26,129 nucleotides of DNA from an uncultured Mycoplasmatota bacterium (GCA_900549325.1 UROI01000018.1:1-26129), one strand, 5' to 3'; shown: positions 1 through 7,047, counted from the stretch's first letter. The notes: generated by a model from the letters alone, not told the origin. Made by a program: numbers and translations.

Positions 1-2
1 AG

Positions 3-1184
3 AATAATACTAATCATATAGTATTATTAACTAATGAAAGTATATCTACATCAAATACTAGTTATACTTTATATATTTGGATAGATGGTGCTAACTATGT
101 AAATCCTAGTACTATGATGGGTAAAGAATTTAATTTTAAATTACACGCTGATGGAGAAGGAGCAGTAGTTAAGAAAGTATTAGGTAATGCTGCGAGTTAC
201 ATTAGTAGTTTATATACCGGTTCTTCAAAGACAACAGTAACAAATAATAGTGTTACATATAATACAGCACCATCTGTATCATTAATGAATGATAGACTAG
301 GTAGTACTTCAACAGGTATAGATAGTGGTAATATAAGATATTATGGAGCAAGTCCAAATAATTATATATATTTTAATTGTTCTGATTATAGTAACCAATC
401 GTCAAGTACATGTGAAACATGGCGAATAATAGGTGTATTTAATGGTAAATTAAAAATAATGAGAAGTACATCTATTGGAAGTTACTCATGGGATAATAAA
501 AATACCAGTACTGGTGCAGAAAGCAATTTTGGTAAAAATGACTGGACGACAGCAAGATTAATGAAACTATTTAATCCAAGTGATTATTATACAACAGATT
601 CTAACGATAATGGCTTAGGGCAGAATTTGTATTGGAATAGTGCATCAGGTAAATGTTATAACGATCAAAATAATGCTACAACAAATTGTGATTTTACAAG
701 TACAGGAATAAAAAATGATGTCACAAGAAATCTTATATCTGAAGAAACTTGGAATATTGGCGGATGGTATATCAACTCTGTATATTCAAATCAAATTTAT
801 GGATATGAAAGAGGAACAAAAGTATATTCTGGAAGACCAACAACATGGACAGGGAAAATAGCCTTAGCATATCCAAGTGATTATGGCTATGCAGCAGATT
901 TAAGTAAGTGTACACAAATCTTTAACAAATATGATAATTATACTTGTACTTCAAATAACTGGATGAAAGCAATTTTATGTACTTCTAGTTGGGGGTGGTT
1001 ATTAACCCCTAATTCTGGCTCTTCGAACAATGCGTGGATTGTGAATTCGACGGGCCGTGTGTACTACGACGCCAGCTATGTGTACTATGCTCGCGGGGTC
1101 GCTCCAGTCCTTTTTCTAGCCTCTGATCTAGCGATGGAGTCAGGAGATGGTTCTTCAAGTAGTCCATACCAATTATCTATATAA
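3..1184 (+). CDS. Partial surface-type protein with C-terminal C-type-lectin/FGE-like variable domain
   Basis: The reading frame is open from the window edge, so the first internal ATG (114) is not the real start; the N-terminus and any signal peptide lie outside. 393 residues are visible. The start reads like the linker of a repeat-rich surface protein (YTLYIWIDGANYVNP). A domain then begins near TCETWRIIGVFNGK, with segments such as SYSWDNKN, CDFTSTGIKND and TTWTGKIALAYPSDYGYA, and ends in WLLTP, ARGVAPVLFLASD and SGDGSSSSPYQL. From memory, this series occurs in large paralogous families in uncultured gut Firmicutes, where the end usually reads GVRPVLYLKS. Several cysteines suggest an extracytoplasmic, disulfide-bonded protein. 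The final ~130 nt differ sharply in composition and codon use from the rest. Function is unknown; ligand binding or surface display is an inference. Confidence 0.8.
   Translation, partial: NNTNHIVLLTNESISTSNTSYTLYIWIDGANYVNPSTMMGKEFNFKLHADGEGAVVKKVLGNAASYISSLYTGSSKTTVTNNSVTYNTAPSVSLMNDRLGSTSTGIDSGNIRYYGASPNNYIYFNCSDYSNQSSSTCETWRIIGVFNGKLKIMRSTSIGSYSWDNKNTSTGAESNFGKNDWTTARLMKLFNPSDYYTTDSNDNGLGQNLYWNSASGKCYNDQNNATTNCDFTSTGIKNDVTRNLISEETWNIGGWYINSVYSNQIYGYERGTKVYSGRPTTWTGKIALAYPSDYGYAADLSKCTQIFNKYDNYTCTSNNWMKAILCTSSWGWLLTPNSGSSNNAWIVNSTGRVYYDASYVYYARGVAPVLFLASDLAMESGDGSSSSPYQLSI
1011..1141 (+). other. Candidate DGR variable repeat (VR) at the 3' end of the surface-protein gene
   Basis: By hand count, 1021-1140 is 64/120 G+C (53%), against about 23% in the row at 361-420. 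Codons rare elsewhere in the window cluster here (GCG, TCG, ACG, GGC, CGC, GCC, GTC). The encoded stretch is rich in N, Y, S, D and A, as expected if AAC codons of a template repeat were changed at adenines. The segment ends in a GC-rich invariant-looking stretch (GVAPVLFLASD, 1095-1130), which would be the initiation-of-mutagenic-homing region. VR at the extreme 3' end of a CLec-fold gene is the usual layout of diversity-generating retroelements. No template repeat or reverse transcriptase is in the window, so this is inference. A recombining cassette is the alternative. Confidence 0.5.
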
Positions 1185-1191
1185 TATTTAA

Positions 1192-1300
1192 ATATATAGA
1201 CATGGCTTATATATGATAGATATGGTTGATATATTATTCTTAGACTAAGAATTAGGCTAAGAATAACACTAATAAGACTTACATAGTAAGGCTTATAGTG
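1192..1300 (-). repeat. Twin-hairpin intergenic element, copy a
   Basis: Read on the minus strand. Hairpin 1 (1300-1267) has arms CACTATAAG and CTTATTAGTG. Hairpin 2 (1266-1234) has perfect 10-bp arms TTATTCTTAG and CTAAGAATAA. Each stem is interrupted by a C/T mismatch (AG-C ... T-CT). A conserved CTATCATATATAAG box follows (1219-1206) and can form a third weak stem with 1192-1199. Hairpin 1 is 33/34 identical to copy d at 11281-11314, which is in the opposite orientation. Confidence 0.75.
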
Positions 1301-1305
1301 GTTCT

Positions 1306-1332
1306 AAAAGATAATGTAATGTTATCTTTTTT
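1306..1332. terminator. Rho-independent terminator downstream of the surface-protein gene
   Basis: Stem AAAAGATAA (1306-1314) with TTATCTTTT (1322-1330) and a T6 tract on the plus strand. On the minus strand the same stem is followed by TTTT, so it may act both ways. It lies 5 nt from hairpin 1 of the adjacent repeat element, the same arrangement as at 11243-11281. Confidence 0.7.
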
Positions 1333-1335
1333 AAT

Positions 1336-1364
1336 TTGACTATTTCATTATTTCATTATATAAT
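1336..1364 (+). promoter_or_regulatory. Sigma-A promoter of smpB
   Basis: TTGACT (1336-1341), 17-nt spacer, TATAAT (1359-1364). Transcription would start near 1371, leaving a leader of about 16 nt with a TGAGGA ribosome-binding site before the ATG at 1387. Confidence 0.8.
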
Positions 1365-1386
1365 TTATATGAAATGAGGAATATAT

Positions 1387-1824
1387 ATGGAGATATTAAA
1401 TAGAAAAGCAAGATATGACTATGTAGTTGAAGATACTTATGAAGCTGGTATAGTACTTACTGGTACAGAGATTAAGTCAGTAAGACAAGGTAAGGTTAAT
1501 ATTAAAGATAGTTATGCTATTATTAGAAATGATGAAATATACTTACTTAATACACATATTTCTATTTATGAAGAAGGTAATAGATTTAATCATGAAGAAG
1601 ATAGAACTAGAAAGTTATTACTTCATAAAAGAGAAATACTAAAGTTAAAGAATAAATTAGAAATAGAAGGTTATACTTTAATACCTCTTAGATTTTACTT
1701 TGTAAAAGGTAGATGTAAGGTAGAGATAGGAGTATGTAAGGGTAAAAAGAATTATGATAAAAAAGAATCTATTAAAGAAAGAGATATTCAAAGAGAATTA
1801 GAAAAGGACTTTAAATATAGATAA
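1387..1824 (+). CDS. smpB: SsrA-binding protein SmpB
   Basis: SmpB binds tmRNA and delivers it to stalled ribosomes for trans-translation. The 145-residue product is close to the family length (about 150) and has the diagnostic N-terminal core: AGIVLTGTEIKSVRQG, then NIKDSYAIIRNDEIYLLN, then the RTRKLLLHKREI segment and the basic KGRCKVEIGVCKGKKNYDKK region, ending in a charged tail. It is the first gene of an operon: its TAA overlaps the ATG of the next gene by one base (TAATG). The start at 1387 is supported by TGAGGA just upstream and a promoter 17 nt before that. The tmRNA gene itself is not in the window. Confidence 0.96.
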   Translation: MEILNRKARYDYVVEDTYEAGIVLTGTEIKSVRQGKVNIKDSYAIIRNDEIYLLNTHISIYEEGNRFNHEEDRTRKLLLHKREILKLKNKLEIEGYTLIPLRFYFVKGRCKVEIGVCKGKKNYDKKESIKERDIQRELEKDFKYR

Positions 1825-2120
1825 TGGATAATGTTATAGATAAAACTAAGAAGTTAATAGATTCTTTTGAAAGTAGTGAATTAATTAGTAAATTAGATTA
1901 TTATAAAAGAATAGTTATTGGTAATAAAGAGTTATTAGATTTAATAAAGAAATATAATGATAGTACTGATAATTATGAGAAGTTATCTTTGAAAGAAAAG
2001 ATATATAAGTATAATGAATATAGAGAATATATGAAGTATTATAATGAGCTATTTTATTATATTATGGGTATTAATAAAAGATTTAAAGAATATACAAACG
2101 TAAGAGGTTGTCATATATGA
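1824..2120 (+). CDS. ylbF: YlbF/YmcA-family (Ric-like) regulator
   Basis: 98 residues, almost wholly charged and helical. In Bacillus, YlbF (RicF) acts with YmcA and YaaT in a complex affecting RNase Y-dependent mRNA maturation; whether that holds here is inference. The call rests on size, helical character with the pattern LDYYKRIVIGNKELLDLIKKYN, and above all position: it sits immediately upstream of rsmD, as in the ylbF-ylbG-ylbH order of Bacillus. It is translationally coupled on both sides, with TAATG at its start and ATGA overlap with rsmD at its end. It ends with TGA, which supports the standard genetic code. The rest of the Ric complex is not visible here. Confidence 0.7.
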   Translation: MDNVIDKTKKLIDSFESSELISKLDYYKRIVIGNKELLDLIKKYNDSTDNYEKLSLKEKIYKYNEYREYMKYYNELFYYIMGINKRFKEYTNVRGCHI

Positions 2121-2671
2121 GAGTAATAAGTGGTTATTTAAAGGGAAGAGAATTACTTGGATATAATGTAGAAACTACTAGACCGACAATGAGTAGAGTA
2201 AAAGAATCTATGTTTGCTAGTATTCAAAATTATATTGATAATTCTACTGTATTAGATTTATTTTGTGGTACTGGTAGTCTTGGTATAGAGGCTTTATCTA
2301 TGGGTGCTGATAGATGTTATTTTGTAGATAATAATAAAGATATATTAAGATATTTAAATAAGAATATTAATAATCTTGGTATTAATAATAAAAGTATAAT
2401 AGTTAGTAAAGACTATAGAGATAGTTTATTATATTTTAAAAATAATAATATTAAGTTTAATATTATACTCGTGGATGCTCCCTATAAAATGGAAGTAATG
2501 GAAGAGGTAATAGAATTAGTTACTAAGTATGATTTACTTTTAGATAATGGAATATTAGTACTTGAATATAGTTTTGATAAACTAAATGATAAATATGATA
2601 ATTTGGAACTGATTAGAAGTAAAAAGTATAGTGATAAATATGTAAATATTTACCGCAAAATAATTGACTAA
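2117..2671 (+). CDS. rsmD: 16S rRNA (guanine-966-N2)-methyltransferase RsmD
   Basis: RsmD methylates G966 of 16S rRNA during small-subunit assembly. The 184-residue product begins MRVISGYLKGRELL and has the usual TRPTMSRVKESMFASI segment. The S-adenosylmethionine motif I is DLFCGTGSLGIEALSMGA, and YFVDNNKDILRYLNKNI follows. The start is ATG 2117, not the TTG at 2108, because AAGAGG (2102-2107) is placed correctly for it. The ATG overlaps the ylbF stop (ATGA). Odd point: catalytic motif IV, normally (D/N)PP(Y/F), reads DAPY (LVDAPYKM). A methyltransferase with a modified motif may still be active, but the change is worth noting. Confidence 0.9.
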   Translation: MRVISGYLKGRELLGYNVETTRPTMSRVKESMFASIQNYIDNSTVLDLFCGTGSLGIEALSMGADRCYFVDNNKDILRYLNKNINNLGINNKSIIVSKDYRDSLLYFKNNNIKFNIILVDAPYKMEVMEEVIELVTKYDLLLDNGILVLEYSFDKLNDKYDNLELIRSKKYSDKYVNIYRKIID

Positions 2672-2692
2672 GATTTTATTTTGTGATAAGAT
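2664..2692 (+). promoter_or_regulatory. Probable promoter of the prepilin gene
   Basis: TTGACT (2664-2669, inside the end of rsmD), 17-nt spacer, TAAGAT (2687-2692), with a TG extended -10 at 2684-2685. The start site would be near 2699, about 30 nt before the ATG. Confidence 0.6.
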
Positions 2693-2728
2693 TATTTTGT
2701 AAGATAAATGAAGGGAGAATGATTTATA

Positions 2729-3172
2729 ATGAAAAAATTAAATAGGAAAGGATTTACTTTGATAGAGTTATTAGCGGTTATCGTAGTACTTGCTATTATT
2801 ATCGTAGTTACTATACCATCAGTTATTAGTTCAATGAATAATGCTAAATCTAGTCAATTAAGTAATGCTAATGGTACTGTTACTGAATGGTTTACTAAAC
2901 AATATGAACTTGCTACATTAGGCGCTGGAGTAGGTGGTGGCCCAAGTGCTGAATATACTACATTTGTTGGTAGTACAGGATTAACTAGTACTGCTAAAGA
3001 CTTAGACGCTGCTGTATTAAAAGCTGCTGGTATTACTAATCCAACTGGATTAACTGGTAGTGTTAAGGTAAATGGTTCAAAGATTTGCGTAATACTTACT
3101 GCAGGATCTACTAGTCAGTTCTACAATTCAGCTGATACTACTAAAAATACAACTACTGGTTCAGGATGTTAA
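2729..3172 (+). CDS. Type IV prepilin/pseudopilin-like protein
   Basis: 147 residues with a textbook class III signal: MKKLNRKG followed by FTLIELLAVIVVLAIIIVV. Cleavage by a prepilin peptidase would fall after Gly8, leaving Phe9 as first mature residue and Glu13 at the conserved +5 position. The hydrophobic helix (about 9-36) is followed by a small G/S/T-rich globular domain. Two cysteines, Cys120 and the C-terminal Cys147, could form a disulfide. It could be a ComGC-like competence pseudopilin or a type IV pilus subunit; I cannot decide. No assembly ATPase, platform protein or peptidase gene is nearby. It has its own promoter and terminator, so it is a single-gene unit, probably highly expressed. 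Confidence 0.88.
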   Translation: MKKLNRKGFTLIELLAVIVVLAIIIVVTIPSVISSMNNAKSSQLSNANGTVTEWFTKQYELATLGAGVGGGPSAEYTTFVGSTGLTSTAKDLDAAVLKAAGITNPTGLTGSVKVNGSKICVILTAGSTSQFYNSADTTKNTTTGSGC

Positions 3173-3174
3173 TT

Positions 3175-3202
3175 AAAGAGGAGTAATCCTCTTTTTATTT
3201 TT
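3175..3202 (+). terminator. Terminator of the prepilin gene
   Basis: Perfect 8-bp stem AAAGAGGA/TCCTCTTT (3175-3182 and 3187-3194), GTAA loop, followed by a T-rich tract. Confidence 0.9.
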
Positions 3203-3214
3203 ATAAAAATATAG

Positions 3215-3220
3215 TATAAT
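3215..3220 (+). promoter_or_regulatory. -10 box of the nfo promoter
   Basis: TATAAT 22 nt before the nfo ATG; no convincing -35 box. Transcription would start near 3227, giving a very short leader containing AGAGG. Confidence 0.5.
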
Positions 3221-3241
3221 TAGGTAGAGGAAGTGATAGAT

Positions 3242-4138
3242 ATGGAACTTATTATAGGTAGTCATGTTTCTTATAAGAATGATAGTCAGTTACTTGGTAG
3301 TGTTAAAGAAGCTATTAGCTACGGAGAAAATACTTTTATGTTTTATACTGGTGCTCCGCAGAATACTAACCGAGGGGTAATAAAAAAAGAACTTACTAGT
3401 GAAGCTTATGAGGTAATGAAAGAAAATAATATCGATATAAATAATGTTGTAGTACACGCTCCATATATAGTTAATTTGGCTAATATAGATAATTTTGATT
3501 TTTCAGTATCTTTCTTAAAAGGAGAAGTAGAAAGATGTGCCGAACTTGGTATTAAGAAAATGGTTTTACATCCTGGATCTGCGGTTAATTGTTCTAGAGA
3601 AGAGGCTATTATTAATATTAGTGATGGATTAAATTTAATTCTTGATAATGATTATGATGTTGCTATTTTACTTGAGACAATGGCGGGCAAAGGTAATGAA
3701 ATGGGGAAGTCTTTTGAAGAGTTAAAAGCTATTATAGATAGAGTTAAATATCAAAATAAGATAGGAGTATGTATAGATACTTGTCATTTAAATGATGCTG
3801 GTTATGATATGAGTAATTTTGATGCTGTTCTTGATTTATTTGATAGTATTATCGGTATTAATAAAATAGGTTGTATTCATGTTAATGATAGTAAGAATAC
3901 TATAGCTAGTCATAAAGATAGGCACGAGAATATTGGTTTTGGTACCATTGGTTTTGATAATTTAATTAATATTATTTATAATGAGAGATTAAATGGAATA
4001 CCTAGAATATTAGAAACTCCTTATGTAACTAAAGATGATAATAGTAAAGATAAAGTATATCCACCATATAAATATGAAATAGAAATGATTAGAAATAAAA
4101 AATTTGATAGTGAACTAATAAATAAAATAAGAAATTAA
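3242..4138 (+). CDS. nfo: Endonuclease IV (apurinic/apyrimidinic endonuclease)
   Basis: Cleaves DNA 5' of abasic sites in base-excision repair; a TIM-barrel enzyme with a trinuclear zinc centre. The 298-residue length is normal for bacterial forms. Metal-binding and family motifs occur in order: IGSHVSY at the N-terminus, VVHAPYIVNLAN, MVLHPGS, LLETMAGKGNEMG, IGVCIDTCHLNDAGYD, CIHVNDSKN, HKDRHENIGFGTIG and RILETPY. The ATG at 3242 is preferred to the GTG at 3233, because the AGAGG site (3226-3230) is 11 nt from the ATG but only 2 nt from the GTG. It is convergent with the yqfT-like gene; nfo and yqfT are also neighbours in Bacillus. Confidence 0.96.
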   Translation: MELIIGSHVSYKNDSQLLGSVKEAISYGENTFMFYTGAPQNTNRGVIKKELTSEAYEVMKENNIDINNVVVHAPYIVNLANIDNFDFSVSFLKGEVERCAELGIKKMVLHPGSAVNCSREEAIINISDGLNLILDNDYDVAILLETMAGKGNEMGKSFEELKAIIDRVKYQNKIGVCIDTCHLNDAGYDMSNFDAVLDLFDSIIGINKIGCIHVNDSKNTIASHKDRHENIGFGTIGFDNLINIIYNERLNGIPRILETPYVTKDDNSKDKVYPPYKYEIEMIRNKKFDSELINKIRN

Positions 4139-4141
4139 ATA

Positions 4142-4170
4142 AAAAGGCTTTAATAGCCTTTTATATTTTT
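4142..4170. terminator. Bidirectional terminator between nfo and the yqfT-like gene
   Basis: 8-bp stem AAAAGGCT/AGCCTTTT (4142-4149, 4155-4162) with T-rich tails on both strands. The loop holds the stop codon of the minus-strand gene. Confidence 0.85.
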
Positions 4171-4431
4171 AGTAAAATTATCTATTTTGTCTTTGAACTG
4201 CATATATAGATTTTCTATTTTATTATAAGTAAGAGGTTTTACTTGGTACTTTATTTCTTCAAGTATTACTTTAGGATTACCATAAATAAGAGTTTTATAA
4301 TTATTTTTAATATAATTATAAATAATATCTAGTTCTTCATTATCTAATGTTATACCTTGCTTTATGGCAAAGTTATTTACATCTTGTTTTTGCATTCTAT
4401 TTACATATTCACTGATTAAATAAATGTTCAT
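4150..4431 (-). CDS. yqfT: DUF2624 (YqfT-like) protein, function unknown
   Basis: 93 residues, helical and charged, beginning MNIYLISEYVNRMQKQDVNNFAIKQGI by start at 4431 on the minus strand. In Bacillus the small DUF2624 protein YqfT follows yqfS (nfo). Size, the opening MNI/F-type helix, the GITL segment and adjacency to nfo all fit. The similarity is low and judged by eye. Here the gene faces nfo and shares a terminator with it, and its start is 70 bp from the divergent PBP2 start. A TATAAT on the minus strand (4466-4461) and AGGTG before the ATG are its likely control signals. No catalytic motif is evident. Confidence 0.65.
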   Translation of the reverse strand: MNIYLISEYVNRMQKQDVNNFAIKQGITLDNEELDIIYNYIKNNYKTLIYGNPKVILEEIKYQVKPLTYNKIENLYMQFKDKIDNFTKNIKGY

Positions 4432-4473
4432 TATTTTTCACCTAATTAACTATATGTATAATTATAATTTTTA

Positions 4474-4482
4474 TGATATAAT
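4474..4482 (+). promoter_or_regulatory. Extended -10 promoter of the PBP2 gene
   Basis: TGATATAAT is a full TGn extended -10 (TATAAT at 4477-4482). The -35 region is weak, as is common for extended -10 promoters. The start site would be near 4489, just before the GGAAGG ribosome-binding site. Confidence 0.65.
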
Positions 4483-4501
4483 AAATACTGGAAGGTGCTA
4501 T

Positions 4502-6637
4502 ATGAGAAAGATTAACTTTGATATTAAGAGAAAAATTAATAATAAAAAGAAAAAGAATATGTTTGAAGTTAAAAAAAGTAGTAGACCTATTAATAAGAAG
4601 AAGAAAACTAATGATAAAAAGTTATTTGAGATAATGGAGAAGAGATTTAATATTATTATTGGTATTATATGTGTATTATTTCTAATAATAACTAGTAGAG
4701 TATTTTATCTTCAGATACTTAAAAATGATGAATATACCGAGAAACTATCTTATTCTACAGAAAAGAAAATAGAAAGTACTAGTAGTCCTAGAGGTAGAAT
4801 ATACGATAGAAATTATAATCTACTTGTAGATAATGAGGCTGTTAAAACAATATATTATAAAAAGAAGAGTGGGGTTACCGCTAAAGAAGAGATAGAACTT
4901 GCTTATACTATCGGCGATAATATTTCTATTGATTATAGCGGCATTAATGATACTAAGTTAAAAGATTTTTATTATAAGGGACATTATGAGGAATGTAGAA
5001 AGAAAATTACGGATAAGGAATGGGACTTATATAGTAAGAGAAAACTTACTGATAAGGATATTCTTAAGTTAATATATGAGAGAATTGATGATGAGATAAA
5101 GGAATATGATGAGAGAGATAAGAAAGCTGCTTATATTTATTATCTTATGAATAAGGGATACTCTTATGCCGAGAAGGTAATTAAAAATAAGGATGTTACT
5201 GAGGAAGAATATGCTTATATTAGTGAGAATATTGATAATTTAAATGGTTTTAATACTAAGTTAGACTGGGAGAGAGTATATTTATATGGTGATACTTTTA
5301 AGACTATTTTAGGTAGTGTATCTTCAAATAGTCAGGGTATTCCTGAAGAACTTGCTAAAACTTATTTAAAGAAGGGTTATTCTTTAGATGATAGAGTGGG
5401 TATTTCTTACTTAGAATATCAGTATGAAGATTATTTAAAAGGAACTAAGGCTACATATAGACTTTTATCTGACAATAGTTATGAACTTGTTAGTGAAGGC
5501 AAGAGGGGTAATGATATTGTCCTTACTATTGATATTAATCTTCAGAAGTATTTAGAAGAAATGCTAGCTAATGAGGTATATAATGCTAAAGGAGAAGCTG
5601 GTACTAATTATTATAATAGATCTTTTGTAGTAGTATCCGATCCTAATACTGGTGAAATACTAGCCATGAGTGGTAAACAAGTCCTTACTAATGATAATGG
5701 GGAAAAATATGTTGTTGATTATACTCCAGGTATTGTAACTCTTCCTGTTACTCCAGGATCAGTAGTTAAAGGAGCCTCAATGATGGTAGGATATAAATAT
5801 GGGGCTATTGATATTGGTACTGTTATTAATGACGAATGTATTAAGATTAAGGATACTCCGGAAAAGTGTTCATGGAGAACAATGGGTAATATTGATGATA
5901 TTTATGCTCTTCAGTATTCTTCGAATGTTTATCAGTACAAAATAGCTATTAATGTTGGCGGAGGTACTTATGAATATAACAAAGGACTTTCTTTAGATCT
6001 TGATGCTTTTAAGAAATACCGTGATATGTATGCCGAGTTTGGTCTTGGTCTTAAGACAGGTGTTGATCTTCCGGTAGAAAGCCTTGGTTATATGGGTACT
6101 AGTAAATTACCAGGTCATTTACTTGACTTTGCTATTGGCCAGTATGATACTTATACACCTATTCAGTTATCACAATATATAAATACAATAGCTAATGGTG
6201 GTAATAGACTAAAACCTTATTTATTAAAAGAAGTATATACTCCAAGTGATAATGGTGATAAGTTTGGTTCTCTTGTATATAAGGGTAATATTACTATTCA
6301 GGGAACTTTATCAGTAGATAAGAAATATATTGATAGAGTAAGAGAGGGATTTAATGCTGTTGTTACCAGTGGTCTTGGCTATGGTTATATGGGATATTAT
6401 ACTAATTCTTCTGGTAAGACTGGTACTAGTGAAAGCTTTATAGATACCGATAATGATGGTAAAGTAGATACTGAGACTATTACGACTTCTTTTGTGGGAT
6501 ATTCTCCGAGTGATAATCCAAAAATGAGTGTAGTAGTGGTATCTCCAGATATTAGTATTCCTGATAATTCACAGTCTATGGTTACTAAGAGAATATCCGC
6601 AAATATAGTTAATAAATATTTTGAATTAAATAGTTAA
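4502..6637 (+). CDS. Class B penicillin-binding protein, PBP2-type D,D-transpeptidase
   Basis: Cross-links peptidoglycan at the outer face of the membrane. The 711-residue protein starts at the ATG behind GGAAGG; an upstream in-frame ATG at 4424 has no such site and precedes the promoter. Residues 1-49 are strongly basic and cytoplasmic, and 50-69 form the single membrane anchor. RGRIYDRNYNLLVDN (about 98-112) opens the dimerisation domain. The transpeptidase domain has all three active-site motifs: SVVK at 420-423 (nucleophile Ser420), SSN at 473-475 and KTG at 639-641. The catalytic set is therefore intact. MrdA/PbpA and SpoVD-like proteins share this architecture, and I cannot separate them with confidence, so no symbol is given. 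Its presence shows the organism has a cell wall. Confidence 0.92.
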   Translation: MRKINFDIKRKINNKKKKNMFEVKKSSRPINKKKKTNDKKLFEIMEKRFNIIIGIICVLFLIITSRVFYLQILKNDEYTEKLSYSTEKKIESTSSPRGRIYDRNYNLLVDNEAVKTIYYKKKSGVTAKEEIELAYTIGDNISIDYSGINDTKLKDFYYKGHYEECRKKITDKEWDLYSKRKLTDKDILKLIYERIDDEIKEYDERDKKAAYIYYLMNKGYSYAEKVIKNKDVTEEEYAYISENIDNLNGFNTKLDWERVYLYGDTFKTILGSVSSNSQGIPEELAKTYLKKGYSLDDRVGISYLEYQYEDYLKGTKATYRLLSDNSYELVSEGKRGNDIVLTIDINLQKYLEEMLANEVYNAKGEAGTNYYNRSFVVVSDPNTGEILAMSGKQVLTNDNGEKYVVDYTPGIVTLPVTPGSVVKGASMMVGYKYGAIDIGTVINDECIKIKDTPEKCSWRTMGNIDDIYALQYSSNVYQYKIAINVGGGTYEYNKGLSLDLDAFKKYRDMYAEFGLGLKTGVDLPVESLGYMGTSKLPGHLLDFAIGQYDTYTPIQLSQYINTIANGGNRLKPYLLKEVYTPSDNGDKFGSLVYKGNITIQGTLSVDKKYIDRVREGFNAVVTSGLGYGYMGYYTNSSGKTGTSESFIDTDNDGKVDTETITTSFVGYSPSDNPKMSVVVVSPDISIPDNSQSMVTKRISANIVNKYFELNS

Positions 6638-6641
6638 TTTT

Positions 6642-6743
6642 CACTAAGAGCCTATATAAATATAGTCTCTTTAGCGTTTATTTGAGCCAAGGTATTGTCT
6701 CAAATAAAGGTCTATTATATATAAGCAATAACTATATATTTAG
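6642..6743 (+). repeat. Twin-hairpin intergenic element, copy b
   Basis: Starts 4 nt after the PBP2 stop. Hairpin 1 (6642-6676) has arms CACTAAGAG and CTCTTTAGCG around an inner CTATA/TATAG stem. Hairpin 2 (6677-6708) has perfect 10-bp arms TTTATTTGAG and CTCAAATAAA around CAA/TTG. Both carry the C/T mismatch. CTATTATATATAAG (6712-6725) then matches the downstream box of copies a and d. Arm sequences differ from a and d but pairing is kept, including a bulged T in the 3' arm of hairpin 1. The remaining ~70 nt before the next promoter show only AT-rich DNA. Confidence 0.75.
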
Positions 6744-6816
6744 ATAATATATGGTATGTAGAAAGATAATTTAGTATAGAAAAAGGTAGAAAAAATAAAG
6801 AAAAAATAAAAAATAG

Positions 6817-6846
6817 TTGTATAAATTAACAAAAGTATGATATAAT
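6817..6846 (+). promoter_or_regulatory. Promoter of rpmG-efp
   Basis: TTGTAT (6817-6822), 18-nt spacer, TATAAT (6841-6846), with TG at 6838-6839 giving an extended -10. Confidence 0.75.
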
Positions 6847-6876
6847 TAAGTGGATGTTTTAGGAGGAGGAGTTATT

Positions 6877-7047
6877 ATGGCTAAGAAAAGCGAGAATAGA
6901 GCACTAGTTTCTTTAATGTGTGAAGAATGTAAAAATGTTAATTATACTGAAGAAAAAAACAAAAAGAACACTCCAGAGAAATTAGAATTAAATAAATACT
7001 GTAAGTTTTGTCGTAAGACAACTAAGCACAAAGAAACTAAGAAGTAG
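6877..7047 (+). CDS. rpmG: Ribosomal protein bL33
   Basis: 56-residue large-subunit protein. It has two CxxC pairs (CEEC and CKFC) that would bind zinc, and the family sequence NYTEEKNKKNTPEKLELNKYC. The start is the ATG at 6877 behind AGGAGGAGG, not an upstream in-frame ATG. In many Firmicutes a bL33 gene precedes secE-nusG; here it precedes efp instead, and its TAG stop overlaps the efp ribosome-binding site, so the two are almost certainly cotranscribed. Confidence 0.95.
   Translation: MAKKSENRALVSLMCEECKNVNYTEEKNKKNTPEKLELNKYCKFCRKTTKHKETKK

Noticed and set aside
1192..1300. CRISPR repeats or REPIN-type inverted REP pairs as explanation of the hairpins
   Set aside because: There are no regularly spaced identical repeats, and both hairpins have the same polarity rather than being mutually inverted.
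2600..2728. Repeated TTATTTTGT words between rsmD and the prepilin as an operator
   Set aside because: Two short AT-rich copies are expected by chance in this composition; only the promoter is supported.
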